A DNA stretch of 64,000 nucleotides from Notolepis coatsorum. Taxonomy: Eukaryota > Chordata > Actinopteri > Aulopiformes > Paralepididae. Positions 35,601 through 52,000 of this stretch are shown here, piece by piece. Position numbers and translations under genes: made by a program. The notes below the pieces were generated by a model, which was not told where the DNA came from, searched no databases, and saw only the letters and a list, made by a program, of their open reading frames with translations. Positions within the stretch are counted from its first letter, which is position 1, and every line of letters begins with the position of its first letter. The DNA lies in NCBI GenBank assembly GCA_963971535.1, contig OZ020591.1, forward strand, positions 11,656,588 through 11,720,587, in the 5' to 3' direction.

Positions 35601-38600
35601 CACTAATCTAGATACAGTATTATCAGTGAATAACCTTCAGACACTAATCTAGACACTGTATTATCAGTGAATAACCTTCAGACACTAATCTAGATACAGT
35701 ATTATCAGTGAATAACCTTCAGACACTAATCTAGATACAGTATCATCAGTGAATAACCTTCAGACACTAATCTAGACACAGTATTATCAGTTAATAACCT
35801 TCAGACACTAATCTAGATACAGTATCATCAGTTAATAACCTTCAGACACTAATCTAGATACAGTATTATCAGTGAATAACCTTCAGACACTAATCTAGAT
35901 ACAGTATTATCAGTTAATAACCTGACACTAATCTAGATACAGTATTATCAGTGAATAACCTTCAGACACTAATCTAGATACAGTATTATCAGTTAATAAC
36001 CTGACACTAATCTAGATACAGTATTATCAGTTAATAACCTTCTGACACTAATCTAGATACAGTATTATCAGTTAATAACCTGACACTAATCTAGATACAG
36101 TATGATCAGTGAATAACCTTCAGACACTAATCTAGACACTGTATTATCAGTTAATAACCTTCAGACACTAATCTAGATACAGTATTATCAGTGAATAACC
36201 TTCAGACACTAATCTAGATACAGTATCATCAGTGAATAACCTTCAGACACTAATCTAGATACAGTATTATCAGTTAATAACCTTCTGACACTAATCTAGA
36301 TACAGTATCACCAGTAAATAACCTTCTGACACTAATCTAGATACAGTATTATCAGTGAATAACCTTCAGACACTAATCTAGATACAGTATTATCAGTGAA
36401 TAACCTTCAGACACTAATCTAGATACAGTATTATCAGTGAATAACCTTCAGACACTAATCTAGACACTGTATTATCAGTGAATAACCTTCAGACACTAAT
36501 CTAGACACTGTATTATCAGTGAATAACCTTCAGACACTAATCTAGATACAGTATTATCAGTGAATAACCTTCAGACACTAATCTAGATACAGTATTATCA
36601 GTGAATAACCTTCAGACACTAATCTAGATACAGTATTATCAGTTAATAACCTTCAGACACTAATCTAGATACAGTATTATCAGTTAATAACCTTCAGACA
36701 CTAATCTAGATACAGTATTATCAGTTAATAACCTTCAGACACTAATCTAGATACAGTATTATCAGTGAATAACCTTCAGACACTAATCTAGATACAGTAT
36801 CATCAGTGAATAACCTTCAGACACTAATCTAGATACAGTATTATCAGTTAATAACCTTCAGACACTAATCTAGATACAGTATCATCAGTTAATAACCTTC
36901 AGACACTAATCTAGATACAGTATTATCAGTGAATAACCTTCAGACACTAATCTAGATACAGTATTATCAGTGAATAACCTTCAGACACTAATCTAGATAC
37001 AGTATTATCAGTGAATAACCTTCAGACACTAATCTAGATACAGTATTATCAGTGAATAACCTTCAGACACTAATCTAGATACAGTATTATCAGTGAATAA
37101 CCTTCAGACACTAATCTAGATACAGTATTATCAGTGAATAACCTTCAGACACTAATCTAGATACAGTATTATCAGTGAATAACCTTCAGACACTAATCTA
37201 GATACAGTATTATCAGTTAATAACCTTCAGACACTAATCTAGATACAGTATTATCAGTGAATAACCTTCAGACACTAATCTAGATACAGTATTATCAGTG
37301 AATAACCTTCAGACACTAATCTAGATACAGTATTATCAGTGAATAACCTTCAGACACTAATCTAGATACAGTATCATCAGTGAATAACCTTCAGACACTA
37401 ATCTAGATACAGTATTATCAGTGAATAACCTTCAGACACTAATCTAGATACAGTATTATCAGTGAATAACCTTCAGACACTAATCTAGATACAGTATTAT
37501 CAGTGAATAACCTTCAGACACTAATCTAGATACAGTATTATCAGTGAATAACCTTCAGACACTAATCTAGACACTGTATTATCAGTGAATAACCTTCAGA
37601 CACTAATCTAGATACAGTATTATCAGTGAATAACCTTCAGACACTAATCTAGATACAGTATCATCAGTGAATAACCTTCAGACACTAATCTAGACACAGT
37701 ATTATCAGTTAATAACCTTCAGACACTAATCTAGATACAGTATCATCAGTTAATAACCTTCAGACACTAATCTAGATACAGTATTATCAGTGAATAACCT
37801 TCAGACACTAATCTAGACACAGTATTATCAGTGAATAACCTTCAGACACTAATCTAGACACAGTATTATCAGTTAATAACCTTCAGACACTAATCTAGAT
37901 ACAGTATTATCAGTGAATAACCTTCAGACACTAATCTAGATACAGTATTATCAGTGAATAACCTTCAGACACTAATCTAGATACAGTATCATCAGTGAAT
38001 AACCTTCAGACACTAATCTAGATACAGTATTATCAGTGAATAACCTTCAGACACTAATCTAGATACAGTATTATCAGTGAATAACCTTCAGACACTAATC
38101 TAGATACAGTATTATCAGTGAATAACCTTCAGACACTAATCTAGATACAGTATTATCAGTGAATAACCTTCAGACACTAATCTAGACACTGTATTATCAG
38201 TGAATAACCTTCAGACACTAATCTAGATACAGTATTATCAGTGAATAACCTTCAGACACTAATCTAGATACAGTATCATCAGTGAATAACCTTCAGACAC
38301 TAATCTAGACACAGTATTATCAGTTAATAACCTTCAGACACTAATCTAGATACAGTATCATCAGTTAATAACCTTCAGACACTAATCTAGATACAGTATT
38401 ATCAGTGAATAACCTTCAGACACTAATCTAGACACAGTATTATCAGTGAATAACCTTCAGACACTAATCTAGACACAGTATTATCAGTTAATAACCTTCA
38501 GACACTAATCTAGATACAGTATCATCAGTGAATAACCTTCAGACACTAATCTAGATACAGTATCATCAGTTAATAACCTTCAGACACTAATCTAGATACA

Positions 38601-41600
38601 GTATTATCAGTGAATAACCTTCAGACACTAATCTAGATACAGTATTATCAGTGAATAACCTTCAGACACTAATCTAGATGCAGTATTATCAGTGAATAAC
38701 CTTCAGACACTAATCTAGATGCAGTATTATCAGTGAATAACTTTCCGACACTAATCTAGATGCAGTATTATCAGTTAATAACCTTCAGACACTAATCTAG
38801 ATACAGTATTATCAGTGAATAACCTTCAGACACTAATCTAGATACAGTATTATCAGTGAATAACCTTCAGACACTAATCTAGATGCAGTATTATCAGTGA
38901 ATAACTTTCCGACACTAATCTAGATGCAGTATTATCAGTGAATAACCTTCAGACACTAATCTAGATACAGTATTATCAGTGAATAACCTTCAGACACTAA
39001 TCTAGATACAGTATTATCAGTTAATAACCTTCAGACACTAATCTAGATACAGTATTATCAGTGAATAACCTTCAGACACTAATCTAGATACAGTATTATC
39101 AGTGAATAACCTCCAGACACTAATCTAGATACAGTATTATCAGTTAATAACCTGACACTAATCTAGACACTGTATTATCAGTGAATAACCTTCAGACACT
39201 AATCTAGACACTGTATTATCAGTTAATAACCTTCAGACACTAATCTAGATACAGTATTATCAGTGAATAACCTTCAGACACTAATCTAGATACAGTATTA
39301 TCAGTTAATAACCTGACACTAATCTAGATACAGTATTATCAGTGAATAACCTTCAGACACTAATCTAGATACAGTATTATCAGTTAATAACCTGACACTA
39401 ATCTAGATACAGTATTATCAGTTAATAACCTTCTGACACTAATCTAGATACAGTATTATCAGTTAATAACCTGACACTAATCTAGATACAGTATTATCAG
39501 TGAATAACCTTCAGACACTAATCTAGACACTGTATTATCAGTTAATAACCTTCAGACACTAATCTAGATACAGTATTATCAGTGAATAACCTTCAGACAC
39601 TAATCTAGATACAGTATCATCAGTGAATAACCTTCAGACACTAATCTAGATACAGTATTATCAGTTAATAACCTTCTGACACTAATCTAGATACAGTATC
39701 ATCAGTAAATAACCTTCTGACACTAATCTAGATACAGTATTATCAGTGAATAACCTTCAGACACTAATCTAGATACAGTATTATCAGTGAATAACCTTCA
39801 GACACTAATCTAGATACAGTATTATCAGTGAATAACCTTCAGACACTAATCTAGACACTGTATTATCAGTGAATAACCTTCAGACACTAATCTAGACACT
39901 GTATTATCAGTGAATAACCTTCAGACACTAATCTAGATACAGTATTATCAGTGAATAACCTTCAGACACTAATCTAGATACAGTATTATCAGTGAATAAC
40001 CTTCAGACACTAATCTAGATACAGTATTATCAGTTAATAACCTTCAGACACTAATCTAGATACAGTATTATCAGTTAATAACCTTCAGACACTAATCTAG
40101 ATACAGTATTATCAGTTAATAACCTTCAGACACTAATCTAGATACAGTATTATCAGTGAATAACCTTCAGACACTAATCTAGATACAGTATCATCAGTGA
40201 ATAACCTTCAGACACTAATCTAGATACAGTATTATCAGTTAATAACCTTCAGACACTAATCTAGATACAGTATCATCAGTTAATAACCTTCAGACACTAA
40301 TCTAGATACAGTATTATCAGTGAATAACCTTCAGACACTAATCTAGATACAGTATTATCAGTGAATAACCTTCAGACACTAATCTAGATACAGTATTATC
40401 AGTGAATAACCTTCAGACACTAATCTAGATACAGTATTATCAGTGAATAACCTTCAGACACTAATCTAGATACAGTATTATCAGTGAATAACCTTCAGAC
40501 ACTAATCTAGATACAGTATTATCAGTGAATAACCTTCAGACACTAATCTAGATACAGTATTATCAGTTAATAACCTGACACTAATCTAGATACAGTATTA
40601 TCAGTGAATAACCTTCAGACACTAATCTAGATACAGTATTATCAGTTAATAACCTGACACTAATCTAGATACAGTATTATCAGTTAATAACCTTCTGACA
40701 CTAATCTAGATACAGTATTATTAGTTAATAACCTGACACTAATCTAGATACAGTATTATCAGTGAATAACCTTCAGACACTAATCTAGACACTGTATTAT
40801 CAGTTAATAACCTTCAGACACTAATCTAGATACAGTATTATCAGTGAATAACCTTCAGACACTAATCTAGATACAGTATCATCAGTGAATAACCTTCAGA
40901 CACTAATCTAGATACAGTATTATCAGTTAATAACCTTCTGACACTAATCTAGATACAGTATCATCAGTAAATAACCTTCTGACACTAATCTAGATACAGT
41001 ATTATCAGTGAATAACCTTCAGACACTAATCTAGATACAGTATTATCAGTGAATAACCTTCAGACACTAATCTAGATACAGTATTATCAGTGAATAACCT
41101 TCAGACACTAATCTAGACACTGTATTATCAGTGAATAACCTTCAGACACTAATCTAGACACTGTATTATCAGTGAATAACCTTCAGACACTAATCTAGAT
41201 ACAGTATTATCAGTGAATAACCTTCAGACACTAATCTAGATACAGTATTATCAGTGAATAACCTTCAGACACTAATCTAGATACAGTATTATCAGTTAAT
41301 AACCTTCAGACACTAATCTAGATACAGTATTATCAGTTAATAACCTTCAGACACTAATCTAGATACAGTATTATCAGTTAATAACCTTCAGACACTAATC
41401 TAGATACAGTATTATCAGTGAATAACCTTCAGACACTAATCTAGATACAGTATCATCAGTGAATAACCTTCAGACACTAATCTAGATACAGTATTATCAG
41501 TTAATAACCTTCAGACACTAATCTAGATACAGTATCATCAGTTAATAACCTTCAGACACTAATCTAGATACAGTATTATCAGTGAATAACCTTCAGACAC

Positions 41601-44452
41601 TAATCTAGATACAGTATTATCAGTGAATAACCTTCAGACACTAATCTAGATACAGTATTATCAGTGAATAACCTTCAGACACTAATCTAGATACAGTATT
41701 ATCAGTGAATAACCTTCAGACACTAATCTAGATACAGTATTATCAGTGAATAACCTTCAGACACTAATCTAGATACAGTATTATCAGTGAATAACCTTCA
41801 GACACTAATCTAGATACAGTATTATCAGTGAATAACCTTCAGACACTAATCTAGATACAGTATTATCAGTTAATAACCTTCAGACACTAATCTAGATACA
41901 GTATTATCAGTGAATAACCTTCAGACACTAATCTAGATACAGTATTATCAGTGAATAACCTTCAGACACTAATCTAGATACAGTATTATCAGTGAATAAC
42001 CTTCAGACACTAATCTAGATACAGTATCATCAGTGAATAACCTTCAGACACTAATCTAGATACAGTATTATCAGTGAATAACCTTCAGACACTAATCTAG
42101 ATACAGTATTATCAGTGAATAACCTTCAGACACTAATCTAGATACAGTATTATCAGTGAATAACCTTCAGACACTAATCTAGATACAGTATTATCAGTGA
42201 ATAACCTTCAGACACTAATCTAGACACTGTATTATCAGTGAATAACCTTCAGACACTAATCTAGATACAGTATTATCAGTGAATAACCTTCAGACACTAA
42301 TCTAGATACAGTATCATCAGTGAATAACCTTCAGACACTAATCTAGACACAGTATTATCAGTTAATAACCTTCAGACACTAATCTAGATACAGTATCATC
42401 AGTTAATAACCTTCAGACACTAATCTAGATACAGTATTATCAGTGAATAACCTTCAGACACTAATCTAGACACAGTATTATCAGTGAATAACCTTCAGAC
42501 ACTAATCTAGACACAGTATTATCAGTTAATAACCTTCAGACACTAATCTAGATACAGTATTATCAGTGAATAACCTTCAGACACTAATCTAGATACAGTA
42601 TTATCAGTGAATAACCTTCAGACACTAATCTAGATACAGTATCATCAGTGAATAACCTTCAGACACTAATCTAGATACAGTATTATCAGTGAATAACCTT
42701 CAGACACTAATCTAGATACAGTATTATCAGTGAATAACCTTCAGACACTAATCTAGATACAGTATTATCAGTGAATAACCTTCAGACACTAATCTAGATA
42801 CAGTATTATCAGTGAATAACCTTCAGACACTAATCTAGACACTGTATTATCAGTGAATAACCTTCAGACACTAATCTAGATACAGTATTATCAGTGAATA
42901 ACCTTCAGACACTAATCTAGATACAGTATCATCAGTGAATAACCTTCAGACACTAATCTAGACACAGTATTATCAGTTAATAACCTTCAGACACTAATCT
43001 AGATACAGTATCATCAGTTAATAACCTTCAGACACTAATCTAGATACAGTATTATCAGTGAATAACCTTCAGACACTAATCTAGACACAGTATTATCAGT
43101 GAATAACCTTCAGACACTAATCTAGACACAGTATTATCAGTTAATAACCTTCAGACACTAATCTAGATACAGTATTATCAGTGAATAACCTTCAGACACT
43201 AATCTAGATACAGTATTATCAGTGAATAACCTTCAGACACTAATCTAGATGCAGTATCATCAGTGAATAACCTTCAGACACTAATCTGGATACAGTATTA
43301 TCAGTGAATAACCTTCAGACACTAATCTAGATACAGTATTATCAGTGAATAACCTTCAGACACTAATCTAGATACAGTATTATCAGTGAATAACCTTCAG
43401 ACACTAATCTAGATACAGCATTATCAGTGAATAACCGTCAGACACTAATCTAGATACAGTATTATCAGTGAATAACCTTCAGACACTAATCTAGATACAG
43501 TATTATCAGTTAATAACCTTCAGACACTAATCTAGATACAGTATTATCAGTTAATAACCTTCAGACACTAATCTAGATACAGTATCATCAGTGAATAACC
43601 TTCAGACACTAATCTAGATACAGTATTATCAGTTAATAACCTTCAGACACTAATCTAGATACAGTATTATCAGTGAATAACCTTCAGACACTAATCTAGA
43701 TACAGTATTATCAGTGAATAACCTTCAGACACTAATCTAGATACAGTATTATCAGTGAATAACCTTCAGACACTAATCTAGATACAGCATTATCAGTGAA
43801 TAACCTTCAGACACTAATCTAGATACAGTATTATCAGTGAATAACCTTCAGACACTAATCTAGATACAGTATTATCAGTTAATAACCTTCAGACACTAAT
43901 CTAGATACAGTATTATCAGTTAATAACCTTCAGACACTAATCTAGATACAGTATCATCAGTGAATAACCTTCAGACACTAATCTAGATACAGTATTATCA
44001 GTTAATAACCTTCAGACACTAATCTAGATACAGTATTATCAGTGAATAACCTTCAGACACTAATCTAGATACAGAATCAGTGAATAACCTTCAGACACTA
44101 ATCTAGATACAGTATTATCAGTGAATAACCTTCAGACACTAATCTAGATACAGTATCATCAGTTAATAACCTTCAGACACTAATCTAGATACAGTATTAT
44201 CAGTTAATAACCTTCAGACACTAATCTAGATACAGTATCATCAGTTAATAACCTTCAGACACTAATCTAGATACAGTATTATCAGTGAATAACCTTCAGA
44301 CACTAATCTAGATACAGTATTATCAGTTAATAACCTTCAGACACTAATCTAGATACAGTATTATCAGTGAATAACCTTCAGACACTAATCTAGATACAGT
44401 ATTATCAGTTAATAACCTTCAGACACTAATCTAGATACAGTATTATCAGTTA
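32652..44452 (+). repeat. 41-bp satellite block 3 (12.3-kb HOR unit 2)
   Basis: A second copy of the block 2 arrangement. Early markers are offset by 12,103 bp (AACTTTCCGAC, ATGATC at 34184) and later ones by 12,267 bp (ATGATC at 36102, TTATTAG near 40720). The extra 164 bp, exactly four monomers, therefore lies between 34.18 and 36.10 kb, where this unit has an additional ATGATC monomer near 35045. Confidence 0.95.
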
Positions 44453-44935
44453 TTATTACATGGCGTTTTCACATTCGCCGAAATGCTTGCTTGTGATTGG
44501 TCAACAGCCCCCCGACTGCGGTCATTATTTTTCGATAATGACCGCAGATTTTTCAATAATGACCGCAGAGCGCAGCTGTTGGCAATCAAGCCCACTGACA
44601 CACACTGCTGCCGGCGATGACAGGGGGCGGAGCGCCGAGCGGAGCCCGAACACAGCGGAGCCAGAACAGAGCTGCTGCCCGCGCGATAATAATAATCACT
44701 TTATTTGGGCTGACAGAGCCACAGAACAACTGCGATTTGTCAAATGAATTAGGTATATTGTTAGTAAGTTAGCCATGTAATAAGCGAGATAATGTATAGC
44801 CTACTCGGTCATTGTCGCAAAATAATTGACCTTCACTCCGTTTAAAACACCTCGGCGCGGCGCCTCGGTATTTTAAACTCCGTGTCGGTCAATTATTTTG
44901 CGACAATGACCTCCTAGCCATACATTATCCCTTAC
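44453..44935 (+). mobile_element. Satellite-embedded foldback element, copy 3 (long-arm form)
   Basis: A 483-bp version. Unlike copies 1-2, the 3' hairpin has a full 25-bp perfect inverted pair (44807-44831 with 44887-44911, beginning GGTCATTGTC) around a core with CCTCGGCGCGGCGCCTCGG. The 12-bp inverted ends of the 5' part are retained. A 95-codon open frame across the 5' part is present in copies 2-5 but has no protein-like features. Confidence 0.8.
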
Positions 44936-47900
44936 ATAACCTTCAGACACTAATCTAGATACAGTATTATCAGTGAATAACCTGACACTAATCTAGATAC
45001 AGTATTATCAGTTAATAACCTTCAGACACTAATCTAGATACAGTATCATCAGTGAATAACCTTCAGACACTAATCTAGATACAGTATCATCAGTTAATAA
45101 CCTTCAGACACTAATCTAGATACAGTATTATCAGTGAATAACCTTCAGACACTAATCTAGATACAGTATCATCAGTTAATAACCTTCAGACACTAATCTA
45201 GATACAGTATTATCAGTGAATAACCTTCAGACACTAATCTAGATACAGTATCATCAGTGAATAACCTTCAGACACTAATCTAGATACAGTATTATCAGTG
45301 AATAACCTTCAGACACTAATCTAGATACAGTATTATCAGTGAATAACCTTCAGACACTAATCTAGATACAGTATTATCAGTGAATAACCTTCAGACACTA
45401 ATCTAGATACAGTATTATCAGTGAATAACCTTCAGACACTAATCTAGACACTGTATTATCAGTGAATAACCTTCAGACACTAATCTAGATACAGTATTAT
45501 CAGTGAATAACCTTCAGACACTAATCTAGATACAGTATCATCAGTGAATAACCTTCAGACACTAATCTAGACACAGTATTATCAGTTAATAACCTTCAGA
45601 CACTAATCTAGATACAGTATCATCAGTTAATAACCTTCAGACACTAATCTAGATACAGTATTATCAGTGAATAACCTTCAGACACTAATCTAGACACAGT
45701 ATTATCAGTGAATAACCTTCAGACACTAATCTAGACACAGTATTATCAGTTAATAACCTTCAGACACTAATCTAGATACAGTATTATCAGTGAATAACCT
45801 TCAGACACTAATCTAGATACAGTATTATCAGTGAATAACCTTCAGACACTAATCTAGATGCAGTATCATCAGTGAATAACCTTCAGACACTAATCTGGAT
45901 ACAGTATTATCAGTGAATAACCTTCAGACACTAATCTAGATACAGTATTATCAGTGAATAACCTTCAGACACTAATCTAGATACAGTATTATCAGTGAAT
46001 AACCTTCAGACACTAATCTAGATACAGCATTATCAGTGAATAACCGTCAGACACTAATCTAGATACAGTATTATCAGTGAATAACCTTCAGACACTAATC
46101 TAGATACAGTATTATCAGTTAATAACCTTCAGACACTAATCTAGATACAGTATTATCAGTTAATAACCTTCAGACACTAATCTAGATACAGTATCATCAG
46201 TGAATAACCTTCAGACACTAATCTAGATACAGTATTATCAGTTAATAACCTTCAGACACTAATCTAGATACAGTATTATCAGTGAATAACCTTCAGACAC
46301 TAATCTAGATACAGTATTATCAGTGAATAACCTTCAGACACTAATCTAGATACAGTATTATCAGTGAATAACCTTCAGACACTAATCTAGATACAGCATT
46401 ATCAGTGAATAACCTTCAGACACTAATCTAGATACAGTATTATCAGTGAATAACCTTCAGACACTAATCTAGATACAGTATTATCAGTGAATAACCTTCA
46501 GACACTAATCTAGATACAGTATTATCAGTGAATAACCTTCAGACACTAATCTAGATGCAGTATTATCAGTGAATAACCTTCAGACACTAATCTAGATGCA
46601 GTATTATCAGTGAATAACTTTCCGACACTAATCTAGATGCAGTATTATCAGTTAATAACCTTCAGACACTAATCTAGATACAGTATTATCAGTGAATAAC
46701 CTTCAGACACTAATCTAGATACAGTATTATCAGTGAATAACCTTCAGACACTAATCTAGATGCAGTATTATCAGTGAATAACTTTCCGACACTAATCTAG
46801 ATGCAGTATTATCAGTGAATAACCTTCAGACACTAATCTAGATACAGTATTATCAGTGAATAACCTTCAGACACTAATCTAGATACAGTATTATCAGTTA
46901 ATAACCTTCAGACACTAATCTAGATACAGTATTATCAGTGAATAACCTTCAGACACTAATCTAGATACAGTATTATCAGTGAATAACCTTCAGACACTAA
47001 TCTAGATACAGTATTATCAGTGAATAACCTTCAGACACTAATCTAGATGCAGTATTATCAGTGAATAACTTTCCGACACTAATCTAGATGCAGTATTATC
47101 AGTTAATAACCTTCAGACACTAATCTAGATACAGTATTATCAGTGAATAACCTTCAGACACTAATCTAGATACAGTATTATCAGTGAATAACCTTCAGAC
47201 ACTAATCTAGATGCAGTATTATCAGTGAATAACTTTCCGACACTAATCTAGATGCAGTATTATCAGTGAATAACCTTCAGACACTAATCTAGATACAGTA
47301 TTATCAGTGAATAACCTTCAGACACTAATCTAGATGCAGTATCATCAGTGAATAACCTTCAGACACTAATCTGGATACAGTATTATCAGTGAATAACCTT
47401 CAGACACTAATCTAGATACAGTATTATCAGTGAATAACCTTCAGACACTAATCTAGATACAGTATTATCAGTGAATAACCTTCAGACACTAATCTAGATA
47501 CAGCATTATCAGTGAATAACCGTCAGACACTAATCTAGATACAGTATTATCAGTGAATAACCTTCAGACACTAATCTAGATACAGTATTATCAGTTAATA
47601 ACCTTCAGACACTAATCTAGATACAGTATTATCAGTTAATAACCTTCAGACACTAATCTAGATACAGTATCATCAGTGAATAACCTTCAGACACTAATCT
47701 AGATACAGTATTATCAGTTAATAACCTTCAGACACTAATCTAGATACAGTATTATCAGTGAATAACCTTCAGACACTAATCTAGATACAGTATTATCAGT
47801 GAATAACCTTCAGACACTAATCTAGATACAGTATTATCAGTGAATAACCTTCAGACACTAATCTAGATACAGCATTATCAGTGAATAACCTTCAGACACT

Positions 47901-48537
47901 AATCTAGATACAGTATTATCAGTGAATAACCTTCAGACACTAATCTAGATACAGTATTATCAGTTAATAACCTTCAGACACTAATCTAGATACAGTATTA
48001 TCAGTTAATAACCTTCAGACACTAATCTAGATACAGTATCATCAGTGAATAACCTTCAGACACTAATCTAGATACAGTATTATCAGTTAATAACCTTCAG
48101 ACACTAATCTAGATACAGTATTATCAGTGAATAACCTTCAGACACTAATCTAGATACAGAATCAGTGAATAACCTTCAGACACTAATCTAGATACAGTAT
48201 TATCAGTGAATAACCTTCAGACACTAATCTAGATACAGTATCATCAGTTAATAACCTTCAGACACTAATCTAGATACAGTATTATCAGTTAATAACCTTC
48301 AGACACTAATCTAGATACAGTATCATCAGTTAATAACCTTCAGACACTAATCTAGATACAGTATTATCAGTGAATAACCTTCAGACACTAATCTAGATAC
48401 AGTATTATCAGTTAATAACCTTCAGACACTAATCTAGATACAGTATTATCAGTGAATAACCTTCAGACACTAATCTAGATACAGTATTATCAGTTAATAA
48501 CCTTCAGACACTAATCTAGATACAGTATTATCAGTTA
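44936..48537 (+). repeat. 41-bp satellite block 4 (4,085-bp HOR unit 1)
   Basis: With the preceding element it forms a 4,085-bp unit that repeats immediately. The monomer order includes a TCTGGATACAG variant, ACAGCATTATC with AACCGTCAG, paired AACTTTCCGAC monomers and the short ACAGAATCAG monomer near 48155, just before the next element. Confidence 0.95.
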
Positions 48538-49020
48538 TTATTACATGGCGTTTTCACATTCGCCGAAATGCTTGCTTGTGATTGGTCAACAGCCCCCCGA
48601 CTGCGGTCATTATTTTTCGATAATGACCGCAGATTTTTCAATAATGACCGCAGAGCGCAGCTGTTGGCAATCAAGCCCACTGACACACACTGCTGCCGGC
48701 GATGACAGGGGGCGGAGCGCCGAGCGGAGCCCGAACACAGCGGAGCCAGAACAGAGCTGCTGCCCGCGCGATAATAATAATCACTTTATTTGGGCTGACA
48801 GAGCCACAGAACAACTGCGATTTGTCAAATGAATTAGGTATATTGTTAGTAAGTTAGCCATGTAATAAGCGAGATAATGTATAGCCTACTCGGTCATTGT
48901 CGCAAAATAATTGACCTTCACTCCGTTTAAAACACCTCGGCGCGGCGCCTCGGTATTTTAAACTCCGTGTCGGTCAATTATTTTGCGACAATGACCTCCT
49001 AGCCATACATTATCCCTTAC
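48538..49020 (+). mobile_element. Satellite-embedded foldback element, copy 4
   Basis: By eye identical to copy 3 and exactly 4,085 bp downstream of it. Confidence 0.8.
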
Positions 49021-52000
49021 ATAACCTTCAGACACTAATCTAGATACAGTATTATCAGTGAATAACCTGACACTAATCTAGATACAGTATTATCAGTTAA
49101 TAACCTTCAGACACTAATCTAGATACAGTATCATCAGTGAATAACCTTCAGACACTAATCTAGATACAGTATCATCAGTTAATAACCTTCAGACACTAAT
49201 CTAGATACAGTATTATCAGTGAATAACCTTCAGACACTAATCTAGATACAGTATCATCAGTTAATAACCTTCAGACACTAATCTAGATACAGTATTATCA
49301 GTGAATAACCTTCAGACACTAATCTAGATACAGTATCATCAGTGAATAACCTTCAGACACTAATCTAGATACAGTATTATCAGTGAATAACCTTCAGACA
49401 CTAATCTAGATACAGTATTATCAGTGAATAACCTTCAGACACTAATCTAGATACAGTATTATCAGTGAATAACCTTCAGACACTAATCTAGATACAGTAT
49501 TATCAGTGAATAACCTTCAGACACTAATCTAGACACTGTATTATCAGTGAATAACCTTCAGACACTAATCTAGATACAGTATTATCAGTGAATAACCTTC
49601 AGACACTAATCTAGATACAGTATCATCAGTGAATAACCTTCAGACACTAATCTAGACACAGTATTATCAGTTAATAACCTTCAGACACTAATCTAGATAC
49701 AGTATCATCAGTTAATAACCTTCAGACACTAATCTAGATACAGTATTATCAGTGAATAACCTTCAGACACTAATCTAGACACAGTATTATCAGTGAATAA
49801 CCTTCAGACACTAATCTAGACACAGTATTATCAGTTAATAACCTTCAGACACTAATCTAGATACAGTATTATCAGTGAATAACCTTCAGACACTAATCTA
49901 GATACAGTATTATCAGTGAATAACCTTCAGACACTAATCTAGATGCAGTATCATCAGTGAATAACCTTCAGACACTAATCTGGATACAGTATTATCAGTG
50001 AATAACCTTCAGACACTAATCTAGATACAGTATTATCAGTGAATAACCTTCAGACACTAATCTAGATACAGTATTATCAGTGAATAACCTTCAGACACTA
50101 ATCTAGATACAGCATTATCAGTGAATAACCGTCAGACACTAATCTAGATACAGTATTATCAGTGAATAACCTTCAGACACTAATCTAGATACAGTATTAT
50201 CAGTTAATAACCTTCAGACACTAATCTAGATACAGTATTATCAGTTAATAACCTTCAGACACTAATCTAGATACAGTATCATCAGTGAATAACCTTCAGA
50301 CACTAATCTAGATACAGTATTATCAGTTAATAACCTTCAGACACTAATCTAGATACAGTATTATCAGTGAATAACCTTCAGACACTAATCTAGATACAGT
50401 ATTATCAGTGAATAACCTTCAGACACTAATCTAGATACAGTATTATCAGTGAATAACCTTCAGACACTAATCTAGATACAGCATTATCAGTGAATAACCT
50501 TCAGACACTAATCTAGATACAGTATTATCAGTGAATAACCTTCAGACACTAATCTAGATACAGTATTATCAGTGAATAACCTTCAGACACTAATCTAGAT
50601 ACAGTATTATCAGTGAATAACCTTCAGACACTAATCTAGATGCAGTATTATCAGTGAATAACCTTCAGACACTAATCTAGATGCAGTATTATCAGTGAAT
50701 AACTTTCCGACACTAATCTAGATGCAGTATTATCAGTTAATAACCTTCAGACACTAATCTAGATACAGTATTATCAGTGAATAACCTTCAGACACTAATC
50801 TAGATACAGTATTATCAGTGAATAACCTTCAGACACTAATCTAGATGCAGTATTATCAGTGAATAACTTTCCGACACTAATCTAGATGCAGTATTATCAG
50901 TGAATAACCTTCAGACACTAATCTAGATACAGTATTATCAGTGAATAACCTTCAGACACTAATCTAGATACAGTATTATCAGTTAATAACCTTCAGACAC
51001 TAATCTAGATACAGTATTATCAGTGAATAACCTTCAGACACTAATCTAGATACAGTATTATCAGTGAATAACCTTCAGACACTAATCTAGATACAGTATT
51101 ATCAGTGAATAACCTTCAGACACTAATCTAGATGCAGTATTATCAGTGAATAACTTTCCGACACTAATCTAGATGCAGTATTATCAGTTAATAACCTTCA
51201 GACACTAATCTAGATACAGTATTATCAGTGAATAACCTTCAGACACTAATCTAGATACAGTATTATCAGTGAATAACCTTCAGACACTAATCTAGATGCA
51301 GTATTATCAGTGAATAACTTTCCGACACTAATCTAGATGCAGTATTATCAGTGAATAACCTTCAGACACTAATCTAGATACAGTATTATCAGTGAATAAC
51401 CTTCAGACACTAATCTAGATGCAGTATCATCAGTGAATAACCTTCAGACACTAATCTGGATACAGTATTATCAGTGAATAACCTTCAGACACTAATCTAG
51501 ATACAGTATTATCAGTGAATAACCTTCAGACACTAATCTAGATACAGTATTATCAGTGAATAACCTTCAGACACTAATCTAGATACAGCATTATCAGTGA
51601 ATAACCGTCAGACACTAATCTAGATACAGTATTATCAGTGAATAACCTTCAGACACTAATCTAGATACAGTATTATCAGTTAATAACCTTCAGACACTAA
51701 TCTAGATACAGTATTATCAGTTAATAACCTTCAGACACTAATCTAGATACAGTATCATCAGTGAATAACCTTCAGACACTAATCTAGATACAGTATTATC
51801 AGTTAATAACCTTCAGACACTAATCTAGATACAGTATTATCAGTGAATAACCTTCAGACACTAATCTAGATACAGTATTATCAGTGAATAACCTTCAGAC
51901 ACTAATCTAGATACAGTATTATCAGTGAATAACCTTCAGACACTAATCTAGATACAGCATTATCAGTGAATAACCTTCAGACACTAATCTAGATACAGTA

